DNA from: Gibbula magus
Taxonomy: Eukaryota; Mollusca; Gastropoda; Trochida; Trochidae
Reading direction: 5' to 3'
Length of the DNA stretch: 64,000 nt
NCBI GenBank assembly: GCA_936450465.1
Contig: OW388297.1
Location: 53,064,989-53,128,988 of the forward strand
The notes beneath the pieces are model-generated. The model saw nothing but the letters and a program-made list of their open reading frames with translations. It was not told where the DNA came from and did not search any database. Positions within the stretch are counted from its first letter, which is position 1; the number at the start of each line of letters is the position of its first letter. Positions 20,451 through 32,165 of this stretch are shown here, piece after piece. Made by a program: the position numbers and the translations under genes.

Positions 20451-21710
20451 GATTGTGTAGAGTTGCTGCACTGTGTATAAGTGATAGGCCCTGGCCCCTG
20501 CCCTAGATGCGCTTCCCCAGTTCACCTCTGTTCACTTTTGTGAAACATATTACTAAGTAGTGTTGGTTTTGATGACTATATATGTGATAACTTGAAAACA
20601 ACAAAAAAAGAGATATGAAACCATTCGTGTACTTTGGTACTGCTATGCACGACTATGTTCACCAGTCTAATGTTTATTTAAATTGTGTTCATACATACTA
20701 TCACATGACGTTTATTCTTAAAAGTTCTATTTTCATAAAATTAAATAATTCACAAAATCAAAAAGTCAGATCCCCCTTTTAGAACTCGATCTTTAATTAG
20801 TATCAGCCGAACACAACATCAGTGATCTTGTGATGTAGACATGAGCGTTGTGACAGGTATACCTGATATCAAAGTTGTGTTATGAATATATACATATATA
20901 TGAACAGTTTTTTTTTCTTTTTCGATGAATATCACCATCTGAAGTTTACAAGAACATTTTTTATCAAACTCCCCAAAAGACTTTCACACAGCGCGTATCA
21001 CTGTTAAGAATGTACAGTTTACGGTAGTTCATTGTACAGGCCTATTGTACGAGATCAATAATCCTGAAAAGGTTGGAACAGTGCTTATGGCTTTTATGTT
21101 TCAACAACAGTGGAGTCAGTGCGACAAGATTATGATAGGGGCAACTTTATTAGCGTTTGTGGGAAAGCAGAGCAGTCCCGAAACTGAAGGTCTCGCCTCC
21201 CCTGTTTTGCCTTCTCCACAGCCATCATAAAAAGCGCATTGTTCTGTTAATACACCAGAAAAGACAATTGAATATTAAATTCAAGAAAATGTATTTTCAA
21301 CAAGAACCACTAAGATCTCATGACTATCACTTAGGTGACGTCACATACTTTCGAGTCAGTAGAAACAAGTTGAAGAAGGAGGTTGGATTAACAAATTATT
21401 AATATGTGTTCTTAAAACATATATCTGCCTTCAAAATTTGATTAAAGTGTTAACATGGCCTTAACCTATATCTTATGACCTTGTCTTGTGATCTTCAAGG
21501 TCAAGCAATTACTAATCACTTTTCATTGTGTATAACAATCATGTAATGAATCAACGTGTTAACATTTAAAATACAAATGTAAGGTATATGAGCAAAAGCA
21601 TCCTTAAGCCGTGACCTTTTCGCGGATTTTGGCGAAAACCTTTTCAAGTCTTGGCAATTCTCCACAGCTGATATATACCAAATAAGAGCCTCAAAGCAAG
21701 AAGTTGTGCT
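20451..21710. other. non-coding stretch
   Basis: No recognised gene or repeat. Frames of 61-81 codons at 21045-21402 (+) overlap each other and carry no known motif. Confidence 0.4.
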
Positions 21711-21714
21711 GAAA

Positions 21715-21850
21715 CAATAATTGATATATAGAACAGAGAAACCATTCTTCCTTCCCATCAGGGTCAACAGTCTTACCATATCCTCTTTGTCGTGGGTTTC
21801 CTTATATTTTCCTTATAACAAAATCCCTGGGATTTTAACATACTGTCCCT
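21715..21850 (-). repeat. dispersed repeat, partner of 10260-10430
   Basis: Carries AGAGAAACCATTCTTCCTTC, CCATCAGGGTCAACAGTC and ACCATATCC in the order seen at 10.3 kb. Diverged by perhaps a quarter of positions. Confidence 0.5.
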
Positions 21851-21949
21851 CTTCTTCGAGTAATTACATTCACAGTGCCCCTCTTGAAATGTCTATATTT
21901 TAACGCTGAGATGCTAAGTTTAAGGTGGAAGTAAGTATGTGGAATGACT

Positions 21950-22090
21950 TTACTGAAAAATAACTATTTATTCAAATACCAATCTGCAAATGTTTTGCTG
22001 CAAGGCTGTTTTGAACCCGAAATGCATACCAATTGGCAGACCCAACGATCAAACTACTTTACCATGCACCGCTGATTGAGGCTGTTTTCT
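21950..22090 (-). mobile_element. tRNA-derived SINE, family B
   Basis: Minus-strand B-box GGGTTCAAAAC and an A-box-like region, followed by GCAAAACATTTGCAGATTGG, which matches the body of the copy at 9990-10135. Confidence 0.45.
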
Positions 22091-22904
22091 AAGTCCCTCT
22101 TATGCATACGGCTTCAAACAAACGTCGATATTTTACGGACGACTCTCTTCGTTTTCGCGTACTAAATTAGAACGGCCTGACATAATATTTAAGCTTGTGG
22201 TCGGTTTGTAACCTTGATTAAACATAAACCATTGTATTGTTATTAGATTTTAAAATATTACCCTCAATATACAAACCCGGAGGTGACCCCCTTCGTGTTT
22301 ATCAATCGGATTGGGGGATTTTAAATCTCATAAATACCATTTGTTTTATCGTACACGTATAATCAGGAGTTATCGAAAATGACGTGTCATATTTATTTGT
22401 GTCAGCTGCAGCCTGCTTGTTTATATCAATACGATAGTATAACACTTATAAGATCCCTTATTTCATAGAAACAATATATTAGCTGTCTGGTGTTGTAAAT
22501 GTATAAACCATAGACTGGTAGCTTCCATTATATGTATAGATATCTCTAGTTTACAAACAAATTGTCCGTTATGCTGGATCGATCTGATCAGAAATTTATC
22601 ACCTGGTCTGTACAGACTATTACTGTTGAGATGTTGATCCCTTTATGATAATTTGTTCTCGCTTTATCAATTATTGTGTTTTGAGATAAACTCATTCGAA
22701 CAATCTTGAATGTTGTTCCTTGTCAAATTGATATAGATAGTAAAGCCAACACTTTATCACTTATCTTCTATAATTAGTTAATTATCAGTAGATTATATTA
22801 ACTTATCAGGTAGACAATACTTATCATGCAGGATTCGTATATCCTAATATCTATAACATCGTTATCTCTTGATTGTCTAATATCACGATGATAACAATAA
22901 ACTG
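22091..22904. other. non-coding stretch upstream of the Penelope element
   Basis: AT-rich, without a usable frame. The missing RT fingers and palm of the Penelope element were looked for here and not found, so that element is 5'-truncated. Confidence 0.45.
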
Positions 22905-22914
22905 ATTCTACTAT

Positions 22915-23556
22915 ATGCCTCAATTTCATGACTCATCGAAAGCAGTATCGGTATGTTATGGTAAAAAGTTTGCAGACAATTTTCGTGCCCAAAATAAACG
23001 ATATCTAGATGATTGCTTTATATTTTGGGAATACAAAAATGTAGACATAAACGAAATTGTAAAATCCCTACAAAGCCTACATCATAAAATTAAATTTACA
23101 ATGGACACAAACGAGCACGAACTCCCATGTTTAGACATATTGATAAAAAGAGAAGGGACAAGAATTATCACTGACATCTACCATAAACCTACGGATACAA
23201 CACAATATCTTCACTTTAAGAGTGAACGTCACACTAAGGTCTACCTCCCATACTCATTAATACGCAGAATGTGTACTATAATTATAAACTTCATTAATGG
23301 AGAGGGTTTATCCAAAGCAAATATAAATCAAGGCATAAACAATTCTCTAAACCTAGACACTGTGTCAATTGAGACACCGAAGGATAAACAAAAACACGAA
23401 AATGCCCTAGCCATTGTATCTGCATATAACCCAAACAACATGGAAGTCTTCCCGAAATTACAGAGCAATTTAGACATTATGAGACAAGATGACCGTCTCG
23501 CACAAATGATAAAGAAAACTAATATAGAAAAAGTAAACGTCAACCCAAAAACCTGA
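22915..23556 (+). pseudogene. Penelope-like reverse transcriptase, C-terminal half
   Basis: The 213-codon frame has the catalytic RYLDDCFIFW box near its start (residue 30), then IKFTMDTNEHELPCLDILI, YHKPTDTTQYLHFKS and YLPYSLIRRMC, all in Penelope order. The upstream RT motifs are absent. The frame ends before the endonuclease, and the following cysteine-rich linker is in another frame, so at least one frameshift has occurred. The reaction would be target-primed cDNA synthesis if intact. Confidence 0.85.
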
Positions 23557-23574
23557 AAAAAATACTGACATGTG

Positions 23575-23862
23575 CAAAATTTACAATAACCGCAATTAGC
23601 CATGTGTAAAACAATGTTTGGATAAAAGATGTGGAACATGTCCCTATCTCAAGGAAGGTTCATCAGTAACTTTTGACAACGGCAAAAAATTCCATGTTAG
23701 GAGCAACATGTCATGCAAATCGAAAAATTGTTATTTATGTCATTTCTTGTGAAAAGTGTGACCTCACGTACATCGGACAAACCAATAACCTTCAACAAAG
23801 AGTTACAGTGCACAAACAGCAAATAAGAGATGAAAGTTTAAGACATACCTATATATTATAGA
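23575..23862 (+). pseudogene. Penelope GIY-YIG endonuclease (N-terminal part) and Cys linker
   Basis: Linker CLDKRCGTCPYL and SNMSCKSKN, then, after a frame change, IVIYVISCEKC-DLTYIGQT-NNLQQRV-HKQQIRD. The IYVI...TYIGQT pair is the GIY-YIG signature and the downstream R and H are the usual catalytic positions. The coding sequence is cut by the MITE at about 23850; its tail resumes near 24170. Confidence 0.8.
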
Positions 23863-24153
23863 CCCTACCCTATTACTATATAAAAGGAAAGGGGAAAGGG
23901 GTGTAACGACGAAAGTACCCCGTGCTCGTTGAAAGTCATATTTCGCACCTTTTGAAATAATGATCCGATTGTGACCATTTATAGCTCATTTTGTTGGGAA
24001 ATCACCAGCTTTCGTATCGTAGTCATGTGCCAGTAAATTGTTTTTGATGCGAAATATGACTTTGAACGAGCATGCTGTGGTTTCGTCGTTACATCTCTTT
24101 CCTTTTATATAGTAATAGGGTAGGGTGTGTATAGGTATACAGTATGTCTTTCA
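23850..24153. mobile_element. MITE with about 80 bp TIRs inside the Penelope endonuclease
   Basis: The core inverted repeat runs 23872-23957 against 24048-24126: ACCCTACCCTATTACTATAT, TAACGACGAAA and AAGTCATATTTCGCA each occur inverted on the other side. Weaker complementarity (AGACATAC against GTATGTCT) extends the ends to about 23850 and 24153. Superfamily not assigned; the target duplication is unclear. Confidence 0.8.
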
Positions 24154-24330
24154 GACGATGTTTCAAAGCGATACACGCCCCTGTGTCTCAGTGAAGTAAA
24201 GGTGCATTTAAATTATTTTTCTTTTTACGAAATATACAATAATGGAGGTGACATTACTACTCAATTAGTAACAAAAGCACCGGATTTCAGTTCAAAATGT
24301 TCCCCTTCATTACCTAATCCCTAATCCTAT
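24154..24330 (+). pseudogene. Penelope endonuclease, C-terminal tail after the MITE
   Basis: The frame RYTPLC...HLNYFSFYEIYNNG resembles the H-x-x-x-F-x-F-Y segment that ends Penelope GIY-YIG domains. It restarts with a phrase like that left of the MITE (DESLRHT against SKRYT), so the gene was continuous before insertion. Confidence 0.55.
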
Positions 24331-24560
24331 CACGGCCAATTAGGACCAATCAGATTGTAGTGGGGAAAACTCACAAAGACGTTTGTTGATTGCTTTGACG
24401 TTATCAGCAACGTCTGTTGCCAAAGCAGACCATTTGGTTACAAACCATTTGTACATAGACTATAAAACTACCGCTATGCTTTAAACAATTACTCCCTGAT
24501 GAAGGTTCGACACAAGAAGCAGAAATATGCATCTCGGAGGACAAAGTATTGATTATGAAA

Positions 24561-25100
24561 GTTGATATACGTCTTAAGTGTATTATTTAAATCTGCTTAT
24601 ATACTTCTCCACGTTTGACACGTCTAACCTATATATACTAGTATATATAATCAAATATGTAAGTGGGCAACAATGGCATTGCCATTAGTTGCAATATACA
24701 CTTGGAATTTAATTAAGCAACACCCTAGTTTGTAAACTGAAATGTGGTGTTCTTGGTTTGTTAGGATAAATTGAATAACGAGTGGTTCTTTAGCGACTCA
24801 TTCATTGAAATACATTCCACCATATGCAAATAAAGATTTAAAATATGACGGAAAATGTGATGGTACTGAATTTCTGCCAAAAATAACTATTGTCCTTATG
24901 GAGAATTACACTACAAACTTTAGAATTGATTTATTCATTTTATTGATTCATTGTAGTGACATGTGATACCAAGTTGACATTCACACACCAAAACATATTT
25001 TATCAAACATAAATATTAATTGAGAAAAAGACTTACAGCCATAAATTTGAGTTCAATCATTAAACACTTCTTCACGCATTAGATAAGTCAATACCGTAGG
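24561..25100. other. AT-rich non-coding stretch
   Basis: No recognised feature. Confidence 0.4.
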
Positions 25101-25109
25101 TAGTGACCA

Positions 25110-25900
25110 TATTTGTTCATTAAGACAAGTATATTGGAATTGACAGATTTTGTGAGTTCCGAAGTGCATACTGCTTTAACAACTGACTTTTGTTAAGTGC
25201 TTGTCCTTGGCGAGAGAGAGCGTCCATTATAACGTTCTTGGCTCCCGGGATGTGTACCGCTCGAATGGCGAGGTTGAGACTGTCTACAAGACGAAACAGC
25301 TCTATCACCAGCTGCAGAATGAAGTCTGACCTGGTAGACTCCTGCTTGATGATTGCCCAAACCGCTGTCGAGCTTTCTGTGTGGACAAGCAGGACTTCGC
25401 CCCTCAGCAGGGTCAACCAGTGAGCGATCGCTAAGCGAATTGCATCTAGTTCTAAGGCGTTGATGTGGCGCTCCGCTTGCGGCGGAGACCACACACCTGC
25501 CGTTTGCTCTAAGCCCAGATGGGCTCCCCATCCTTGAGTGGAGGCGTCAGTGAATAGTTGGGACTTGGCCGGAGGGAGAGGCACTCCCGAGTAGACATTG
25601 TCCACCGCCCTCCAACAGGCTAGATGGTGGTCAATGTCCTCCCGCAGCGCGAATACGTGACGACACATCTTCTCCCTCACGTGAACGTTGAGAAAGACCT
25701 GACGGGTCCTGAGTTGAAGCCTTCCCCTTCGGGTGAAGTCCTGTGCCAAGGTCAGAAGAATGAAGAAGGAAGATCCGGAAGTCGCCAAGATTTCCTTGGA
25801 GTGTCTCCATATGCATGCCCATTCCTCGCTGCCGATTGGTGGGACCGGCCTGAAAATCACGAGACTTGTTAAGCCGACCCCCTGGCGAATGGACAAACGA
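25110..25900 (-). pseudogene. DIRS-type RT C-terminus and RNase H fragment
   Basis: The 258-codon minus frame has RRGRLQLRTRQ, the region linking RT to RNase H in DIRS/Ngaro elements, then the RNase H domain: LFTDASTQGWGAHLG (first catalytic Asp), HINALELDAI (Glu), VHTESSTAVWAI, where the usual catalytic Asp (HTDS/HSDN-like) is Glu, and HIPGAKNVIMDALSR (last Asp region). This is the portion deleted from the DIRS-like copy at 846-5575, but it sits 20 kb away and has no inverted repeat nearby. It abuts a MITE remnant at 25913. It is a separate, truncated insertion. Confidence 0.75.
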
Positions 25901-25912
25901 ACGATAAACGAC

Positions 25913-26063
25913 GGAAATGATTCCCATGGCTTTACTGAGCCATGTACATCATTTTTTAAATCTTTTTATAAAGAGGGTATGGTGTTTTACTATTGGGGAA
26001 ATTATTTTTCAAATACCTTTCATCGAATTATTTGAGCGAAAAAACGTGCTACTGTTCCTTTAA
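25913..26063 (+). mobile_element. TTAA-flanked MITE, right half only
   Basis: Shares GATTCCCATGGCTTTAC, GGGTATGGTGTTTTAC and the terminal AAAAAACGTGCTACTGTTCC-TTTAA with the full copies. The left half is missing, and it starts exactly where the DIRS RNase H fragment ends. Confidence 0.7.
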
Positions 26064-26660
26064 ACTATACCCTTCAAGCAACTCCTATCACATATTCGTT
26101 AAGAGAAATTCAAATTGATGGACACTTCACTTAAACAACGGTTGCTGTTACCTGTAATTGGTCGAAGAGCCATATAGAGATTTTTGTACTGATATTTCAG
26201 ACGTGAAGTGTTCAATGCTATACACACAGCAAGGGTCTATAGAAATGTGAAGGTGGAAGAACGGACAAACAGATGGGCCTATAGAACACACAATTAAATT
26301 GTGCAGGTGTGGTTTAATGCCGGAGAAGGCACAATAGACGCATATCAGTGAACTGATTTCAAATGCAGATACAGGGTATAGTACACAATGAACAGTGACA
26401 TAAAATATATTTTCATAGAATACGCTATTATTGAAAATGCTATGCTACATATGTTGAGATGAACATGTAAAAGCTCTTACGGCATAAAACCATGAATAAA
26501 TCGACTTGACTTGACAGGTAATCTAATTATTTTGGTCAATCGAACCTACATGTAGAGATATCGTGTTTAAATGGTCTCGTTGTATGCACATTGATTAACT
26601 AAAGTTTAAATATACATACAACGACATCTTACTGAGAACAGCAGCAGTTTTTTTAATCTC
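26064..26660. other. non-coding stretch
   Basis: No recognised gene. The phrase CAGGTAATCTAATTATTTTGG near 26517 matches the repeat at 27165, 34430 and 34590. Confidence 0.4.
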
Positions 26661-26666
26661 GATGTC

Positions 26667-27031
26667 TTAAAGGGGCAGTAGCCCATTTTTTTCGCTCAAA
26701 TAAGTCGATTAAATGTATTTGAAACATAATGTCACCACTGATAAAACATCCTTATTACTTCGGAAAATCAAGTTAAAAAATGAGTGTACATGGTTCCGTA
26801 AAGCCATGGGAATTGTTTTTGTCATTCAAAATAATAAATTGTGTTCACCATAAAATGGCCGCAATGTCATTTTTGCTTTATACGCAACACCATTATTACC
26901 ACTACGGATAATTGGTTTGTGAAATAAGATGTTTTACCCTCTAAAGTAAATATAAATGACATGAACTTCCATTATAAATGGAAAATTTGAAAAAATAAAA
27001 TTTGCAAAAAAGCGTGCTACAGCCCCTTTAA
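26667..27031 (+). mobile_element. TTAA-flanked MITE, full copy
   Basis: TTAA-AGGGGCAGTAGC at the left and its inverse GCTACAGCCCCT-TTAA at the right give inverted ends of about 25 bp with TTAA on both sides. The 365 bp have no coding frame. TTAA target choice fits piggyBac-type mobilisation; no transposase was found in the window. Confidence 0.85.
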
Positions 27032-27164
27032 ATACTGAATCGCATTTAACACTAGCTTGGAAGTGAAACTTAGGAATACGTTTAACAGTTGCCGTACAAA
27101 TTATTTATGATATTCTCCGACTGTCAGAGGTTCAAGTCGATCACGTGTTTTGGAGTTTCTAATT

Positions 27165-27340
27165 ACTATAATCATGGGTTTACAACCAGAAGGAAAATTC
27201 CCAGGTTATTTCATTACTCAATTTCACCAAGTGTGAAGTCATGCGTATCTGGTTGAATTGCATTTACGTTAACCGGCCAACGCATACTAATTAAAACAAC
27301 GCCATTTAGACTTGACGGGTAAGAGTCACATCTACGCATA
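27165..27340 (+). repeat. dispersed repeat (GGAAAATTCCCAGGT family)
   Basis: Phrases GTTTACAACCAGA, AAATTCCCAGGT, GTGTGAAGTCA, TGAATTGCATTT and GCATACTAATTAAAACAAC also occur in this order at 34555-34750 and, in part, at 33075-33250 and 34400-34480. Confidence 0.6.
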
Positions 27341-27652
27341 ATTAAATACCGTGACTTGATACATAATGTATCCTCCCTGTACCCTGGAGATATGTAACAA
27401 AACTGGTATCTGATCTTACGTGGGCTTATGCCTGACAAGTAGCATGTAAACAACATACTGTTGAATACGATTGAACTGTTGTATACAGGCATTTACCCCT
27501 TAGAACAATACAAAACAGGGAAAACAGCAGAATTCATCAGAATATTTTTGGAAAACAAGCTCTTTATTGTGAAGTTTACTATATATAACATTCATTTAAT
27601 TATATCTTCCTATTATAAATTTACAGTCATTGCGGGAACCAGATCAAGCAAA

Positions 27653-28062
27653 TTAAAGGGGCAGTAGCACGTTTTTTGCAAATTTTATTTTTGCAAATTT
27701 CCCATTTATAATGATAGTTCATGTCATTTATATTTACTTTCGGGGTAAAACATGTTATTACACAAACCAATTATCAATAGTGGTAATAACGGTGTTGCGT
27801 ATTAAGCCAAAATTGCATGGCGGCCATTTTATTGTGAACACATTTTATTGTTTCGAATGACAAAAAACGATTCCCATGGCTTTACGAACCATGTACACTC
27901 ATTTTTTAGATTGATTTTCCGAAGATGGAAGGGTGTTTTACTGTTGATTTGTGTAATAAGATGTTTTACCCTCCAAAGTAAATGTAAATGACATAAACTA
28001 TCATTATAAAAGAGAAATTTGAAAAAATAAAATTTGCAAAAAACGTTCTTCAGCGCCTTTAA
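27653..28062 (+). mobile_element. TTAA-flanked MITE, full copy
   Basis: TTAA-AGGGGCAGTAGCACG at the left, CGTTCTTCAGCGCCT-TTAA at the right; 410 bp. Internally it repeats GGTAATAACGGTGTTGCGTA and TGGCGGCCATTTTATTGTGA, shared with 41.4 and 48.9 kb. It lies about 620 bp from the previous copy. Confidence 0.85.
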
Positions 28063-28825
28063 GTGTGACTAAGGTTTCATATAAGTAGATTTCCTGATTT
28101 GCAATGTAACTTACATATTGCTTAAATTTGTCCAAATGGAGAATAATGCATACGTTTGCTAAGAATTCAAACTTGAATTGTTACTCACAGCATTATGACA
28201 TTGTAACCTCATAAGCCTTATGACATCATAGTATTCATCAACTTTCTGTGGTCAAAGCAATGTCAGCAGTATTCTTAGTGATGTCACATACCTATAAGAG
28301 GTTACCACTTGACGATATGCTGTGTTGGTACTAGAATAATATGGACTATAGAATATATACTCGATAAGCAAAAAATATATACCATGATGATGTAATTAAG
28401 TACTCTCACCACGTATTATGTAGGACACGACCGTCATTTGTTACCTCATCATAGAAACATATGTTTTAATACTTGTTTATAGTTACCGTGTATATCATTC
28501 CTACTTTACAGTATTATTGCAGGTGTATTGGCTTTGCTTTGCATGGTTTAACTTGGTCCGTTGAAGAATAAATAGCCTTCACATTCCCTTCTTCAGATTT
28601 TGAACATCTGGCAGGCATGATGCTTATCGAAGTGTGAACCAATTAGATTTATAGTGAAACAAATATCCATTATTAACTGAAATATTTTACCTTTGTGGTA
28701 TACAACGTTGAGATAGATGCACATGTAATATCCCTGAATGTGATTCACCAATCAAGGGCTGTATTCCTTCGTTGCCGGAAAGGTGTTTATATCACAGCCA
28801 ACTGTGAAGACACGTTTACACATAA
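28063..28825. other. non-coding stretch
   Basis: No recognised feature. A 63-codon frame at 28695-28886 (+) has no known motif. Confidence 0.4.
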
Positions 28826-29050
28826 AAGAGACATTAACTACTTCGAGTCTTTACATGCACATGTGATATGTGGATATACCACTTAAAGTCGGTATCGCTC
28901 ATGTAGCATGTGCACTGTGAATCAGCCATATCGCATCAATTGGGCTTATTTTGTTCGGTGGTAGAGTTCACGGGTTGTATTAATTTTTCACTACTAACAT
29001 TCACGTTTAAACAAAGCCGTTCCTGAAAAATACAAAACAACAATAACAAA
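28826..29050 (+). repeat. dispersed repeat, partner of 40315-40520
   Basis: Shared in order: TTTACATGCACA, CGCTCATGTAGCATGTGCA, TTTTGTTCGGT-GTAGAGT, GTATTAATTT, CATTCACGTTTA and ACAAAGCCGTT. About 200 bp, perhaps 75-80% alike by eye. Confidence 0.65.
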
Positions 29051-29214
29051 CATTAGATGATAAATAACATATTTGGGGGAGAAATCGAATGGCCTTTTGC
29101 TTACGAAAAGACGTATTTCGACCATACAACAACATTAAAGGGTTTATAGGAAAGAGAATGTGTGAAGGTGAGGTGATTTCAAGTGTATTTCACTTGTATT
29201 ACTAATATTATAGC

Positions 29215-29505
29215 ATTATGGCAGGGAGAAAGCCGCTACACCATTGTGGCTATGCATTGCGGTGAAATCTGCGAGCATCGACTGGGACTAGCGAACAATG
29301 AATTATGCTGAGTCTTAAATCAGTGTAGCATTGCACCCAAACCTTAGTGCATGTAATAATAATAATACATGTACAAGGCACATGCTCAAAGCGCTAACAA
29401 ATCATGTATAGCAGTTCTAGCCTCTACCGCAGACAAACCCCGGAGCTCTTGATCGGAAGCCGAACACTCTAATCACTGCACTATTCGCTAATGAATATCA
29501 ATGAA
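29215..29505 (-). mobile_element. tRNA-derived SINE, family A, interrupted
   Basis: Reverse complement of the body seen at 58.5 kb: GGCTATGCATTGCGGTGAAA, GTGTAGCATTGCACCCAAAC, then a foreign stretch at about 29345-29410 (AATAATAATACATG, CAAGGCACATGCTCAAAGCG), then the tRNA-like head. The inserted phrase also occurs near 57060. Confidence 0.65.
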
Positions 29506-29574
29506 ATCAAGAATGGTTTTGTAAAAATGTTATAATGAGGACCAGGCTGTAAACATGATTGTACATGTTTCAGG

Positions 29575-29660
29575 CTGAGTCCCTTGCAGGATTCGAACCA
29601 GCACGCTCCGAGCACTGACTGCACCAACAGTTTACCCATTCAGCCAACGAGGCCCAACAA
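29575..29660 (-). repeat. tRNA-like sequence (pseudo-tRNA or SINE head)
   Basis: The minus strand reads GTTGGCTGAATGGGTAAACT (A-box-like) and GGTTCGAATCC (perfect B-box) at tRNA spacing. The putative acceptor arms (GGGCCTC against GGGACTC) do not pair, so a working tRNA is unlikely. Confidence 0.45.
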
Positions 29661-29744
29661 CTGCTTGTTAAGCTATTGTCACAATCAATACTGCTCTGAT
29701 TGGTGTAAAGTGTTACAGCTTACACGGCTGAATGTTAATTTAAA

Positions 29745-32165
29745 TAGACAGACAGATTTAGTTTATTATAGTGTCACAAGTTAAGTATACAGAGTTAAAA
29801 ACATATGTAAGAGTCATAAAAGATACTTAACAACCAGCCATTTTTTGGCTTACGAGACACTTTACAATATAAAGGCTAAAATTTATTATTTACATAAAAC
29901 ATACAGGTACAAAGGTATAAAAAGTAGAATTTATAAAAATAATTGCCGTCTAAAATACATATTTTTAATAGAAATGCAGATGGATTTAATACGTGTTGGA
30001 TTATTTTCCATGAACATTTTTTTAAAAAGATCCAAGCGGTCATTTGCATTGTAAAAGTCTACATTAAGATTACTTCTAAGATCTTCATAAAAATAACATT
30101 CTGTAATAAAATGGACTTCTGTTTCAATGCTATTGCAGAATGAACACAATCTCTGCTCTAATGGGGTGGGGGGTCTGCTGCGACGACCTGTCTCTACATG
30201 TAAGGGGAGACTTCCACATCGTAGTCGAGCAACATACTTTCTTACATTTCTTGAGAGAACAGTTTGCAAATAGAGTTCAGGGACCAGATCTTTCTTGAAT
30301 AAACGGTAGTGGCGTAATTTATTTCCATGCTGAGGGTTTCCCTTGTCATTCCATAAGTCTGAAAACCAGTTCAATTCGTCGAATTTCCTCATTTCCTTCT
30401 TCATAGTTGATATGATGAGTTGAAGCGTGTCCTGAGATAGTATTAAATCCTGTATGTTGTATTCCTTGGTTATTTTTATAACAGTGTTAAAAAACGATTT
30501 TTTTCTTTTTTTACTGTATTCTAAAACTTTGCGGAGCAGTCTGTCATCCTCGATTCTATGGAGTTTTATGAACCATCTGAAGCATTCGATTCGCTGTTTA
30601 GTAAGACACGAGGACCATCCCATCTCGCCTCTAACTGCACAATTTGACGTAGTACGGGGGACACCGAGGAAAAATCTACAGGCCTTGTTTTGTATATTGT
30701 TTATCTCCCTGTGGTTGTAAAGTCCCCAGATTGGCGCTCCATAGAGTAAAATCGGCTGGACTGTTGATTCGTAAAGCTTTGTGAAAACGCTGTAAGCCAT
30801 GTCACCACACTTGTATCAGTAGAGATAAGGCACGTCCAGCACTTTTAGCGATTTCACGAATTGTGTACTTCATATCCAGGTGTTCTTCAAACCATAATCC
30901 AAGATATTTATAGGCATTGGTATAGTCTACTGTCTTCTCATCACATGTAAAGGAATATCTTGATTGATGTGTAAATTTATGTCTAATATGGACAACTTTT
31001 GTTTTCTCTGGATTAACGTTAAGACGCCATTTTGAACACCAGTGTGTAACAACATCCAACATCCGTTGCATTTTATCTTCTGTTGGGGCTAGAAGTACCA
31101 CATCGTCAGCATAGAGAAGAATTGACACACATACGTCGTCTACCATGATTCCATCGTCCAGACTGTCGATATCATCTGCTAGATAAGACATCCTTGCTTT
31201 ACTCCTTTAGGTACGTCGAAAAACGGGGTTAATAGGTCATTCACTCGAACTGCGGCTTTTACGTCATCATACAATGACTGGATTGTATTGAACATCTTGC
31301 CATTTATACCCGCTTTCCGCAATTTAAGTCAAAGGCACGACCTATCAACACTGTCGAATGCCTTTTTAAAGTCAATAAAACATGTCGAATGTATGTTGTT
31401 TGGCACCCAGTCTAGCCTTAACTAGTGAATTTAGAGTAAACATGTGGTCGAAACAACTTCTCTTCTTGCGAAAACCATTCTGTTCTTCCGCGATATACTC
31501 ATTTGATTCCAGCCAACATGTGAGTCTTTGATTAAGTATATCACAATATACTTTGCAGGGTACAGATATGAGACTTATACCTCGGTACGTGGACGGTATG
31601 CTAGCGTTGGTATCTGCCTTCACGATAGGGTGGACGATACTACTTTTCCATTTATCAGGAACAATACCTTTCTCAAAACATGTTGTAAAAAGCTTGTACA
31701 GTATGTCTACACATTGTTCATTTTTTAACACTTCTGCTGGTATACAGTCAATTCCCGAAGCTTTCCTCAACTTAGCCCTCTGTACGGCCTCATGTACTTC
31801 CTCCCTAGTAATGGGTTTATTCAGTGTCGTATCTTCATCTGTAAGGTTATCGACAGCAGCAAGTCTCTGTAGCTCTATCTCGACTTCCTTCAGGTGCTCG
31901 TTGTCGAATCCATCGTTTGTAGTGGAATATATCAACTCGAAGTCTGATCTCCACTTATTAAAGACTGCAGCTGTATCAGATTGTAGAGTTCCATCTTCTG
32001 ACGTGACTTCCATTGACAGAAATGGTTTCCTTTCACTTCCGATTCCAATTTTACCGATCTCCTTCCAAAAATTCCGATCATTTGATTCAAGTTTGTCAAG
32101 TAGATTCTGTTGCTTTGAGAGTTGATATCGCCTTTTCAATTTTCTGTTCAGTCGAATATCTCAAA
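29745..32165 (-). mobile_element. LINE retrotransposon, 5'-truncated, degenerate
   Basis: Read on the minus strand: RT N-terminal extension, RT palm with FIDFKKAFDSVDR, an LYADDVV box, a thumb region, a C-terminal Cys/His domain, a short 3' UTR, AATAAA and a CTGT-type tail near 29745-29765. No apurinic endonuclease is present upstream, so the copy is 5'-truncated. It is related to the shorter LINE at 33290-34015 through the C-terminal domain. Clade not assigned. Confidence 0.8.
29931..32139 (-). pseudogene. LINE reverse transcriptase with C-terminal zinc-finger-like domain
   Basis: Three frames: 32139-31372 (RT N-terminus; KASGIDCIPAEVLKN, VPDKWKSSIVHPIVK, STYRGISL, EEQNGFRKKRS), 31191-30802 (catalytic SILLYADDVVLLAPTEDK, NVNPEKTKVV) and 30800-29931 (C-terminal domain; LRCGSLPLHVETGRR then C-x2-C...H...C). 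FIDFKKAFDS, the palm motif with the first catalytic Asp, lies in the gap at about 31360-31385 and needs a frame change. At least one stop and one frameshift make it inactive. It would nick DNA and copy its own RNA at the target if intact. Confidence 0.85.

Larger units (their letters stand above)
22905..24560 (+). mobile_element. Penelope-like retroelement, 5'-truncated and interrupted
   Basis: Contains the C-terminal half of a Penelope-type RT, a linker with paired cysteines, a GIY-YIG endonuclease start, then a MITE, then the endonuclease tail and a 3' region with CTCCCTGATGAAGGTTCGAC, a phrase typical of Penelope termini. Frameshifts separate the parts, so it is dead. RT followed by GIY-YIG in this order is diagnostic of Penelope-like elements. 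Confidence 0.85.

Noticed and set aside
28695..28886. 63-codon frame as a small Cys-containing protein
   Set aside because: No motif or splice context, and its end overlaps a dispersed repeat.
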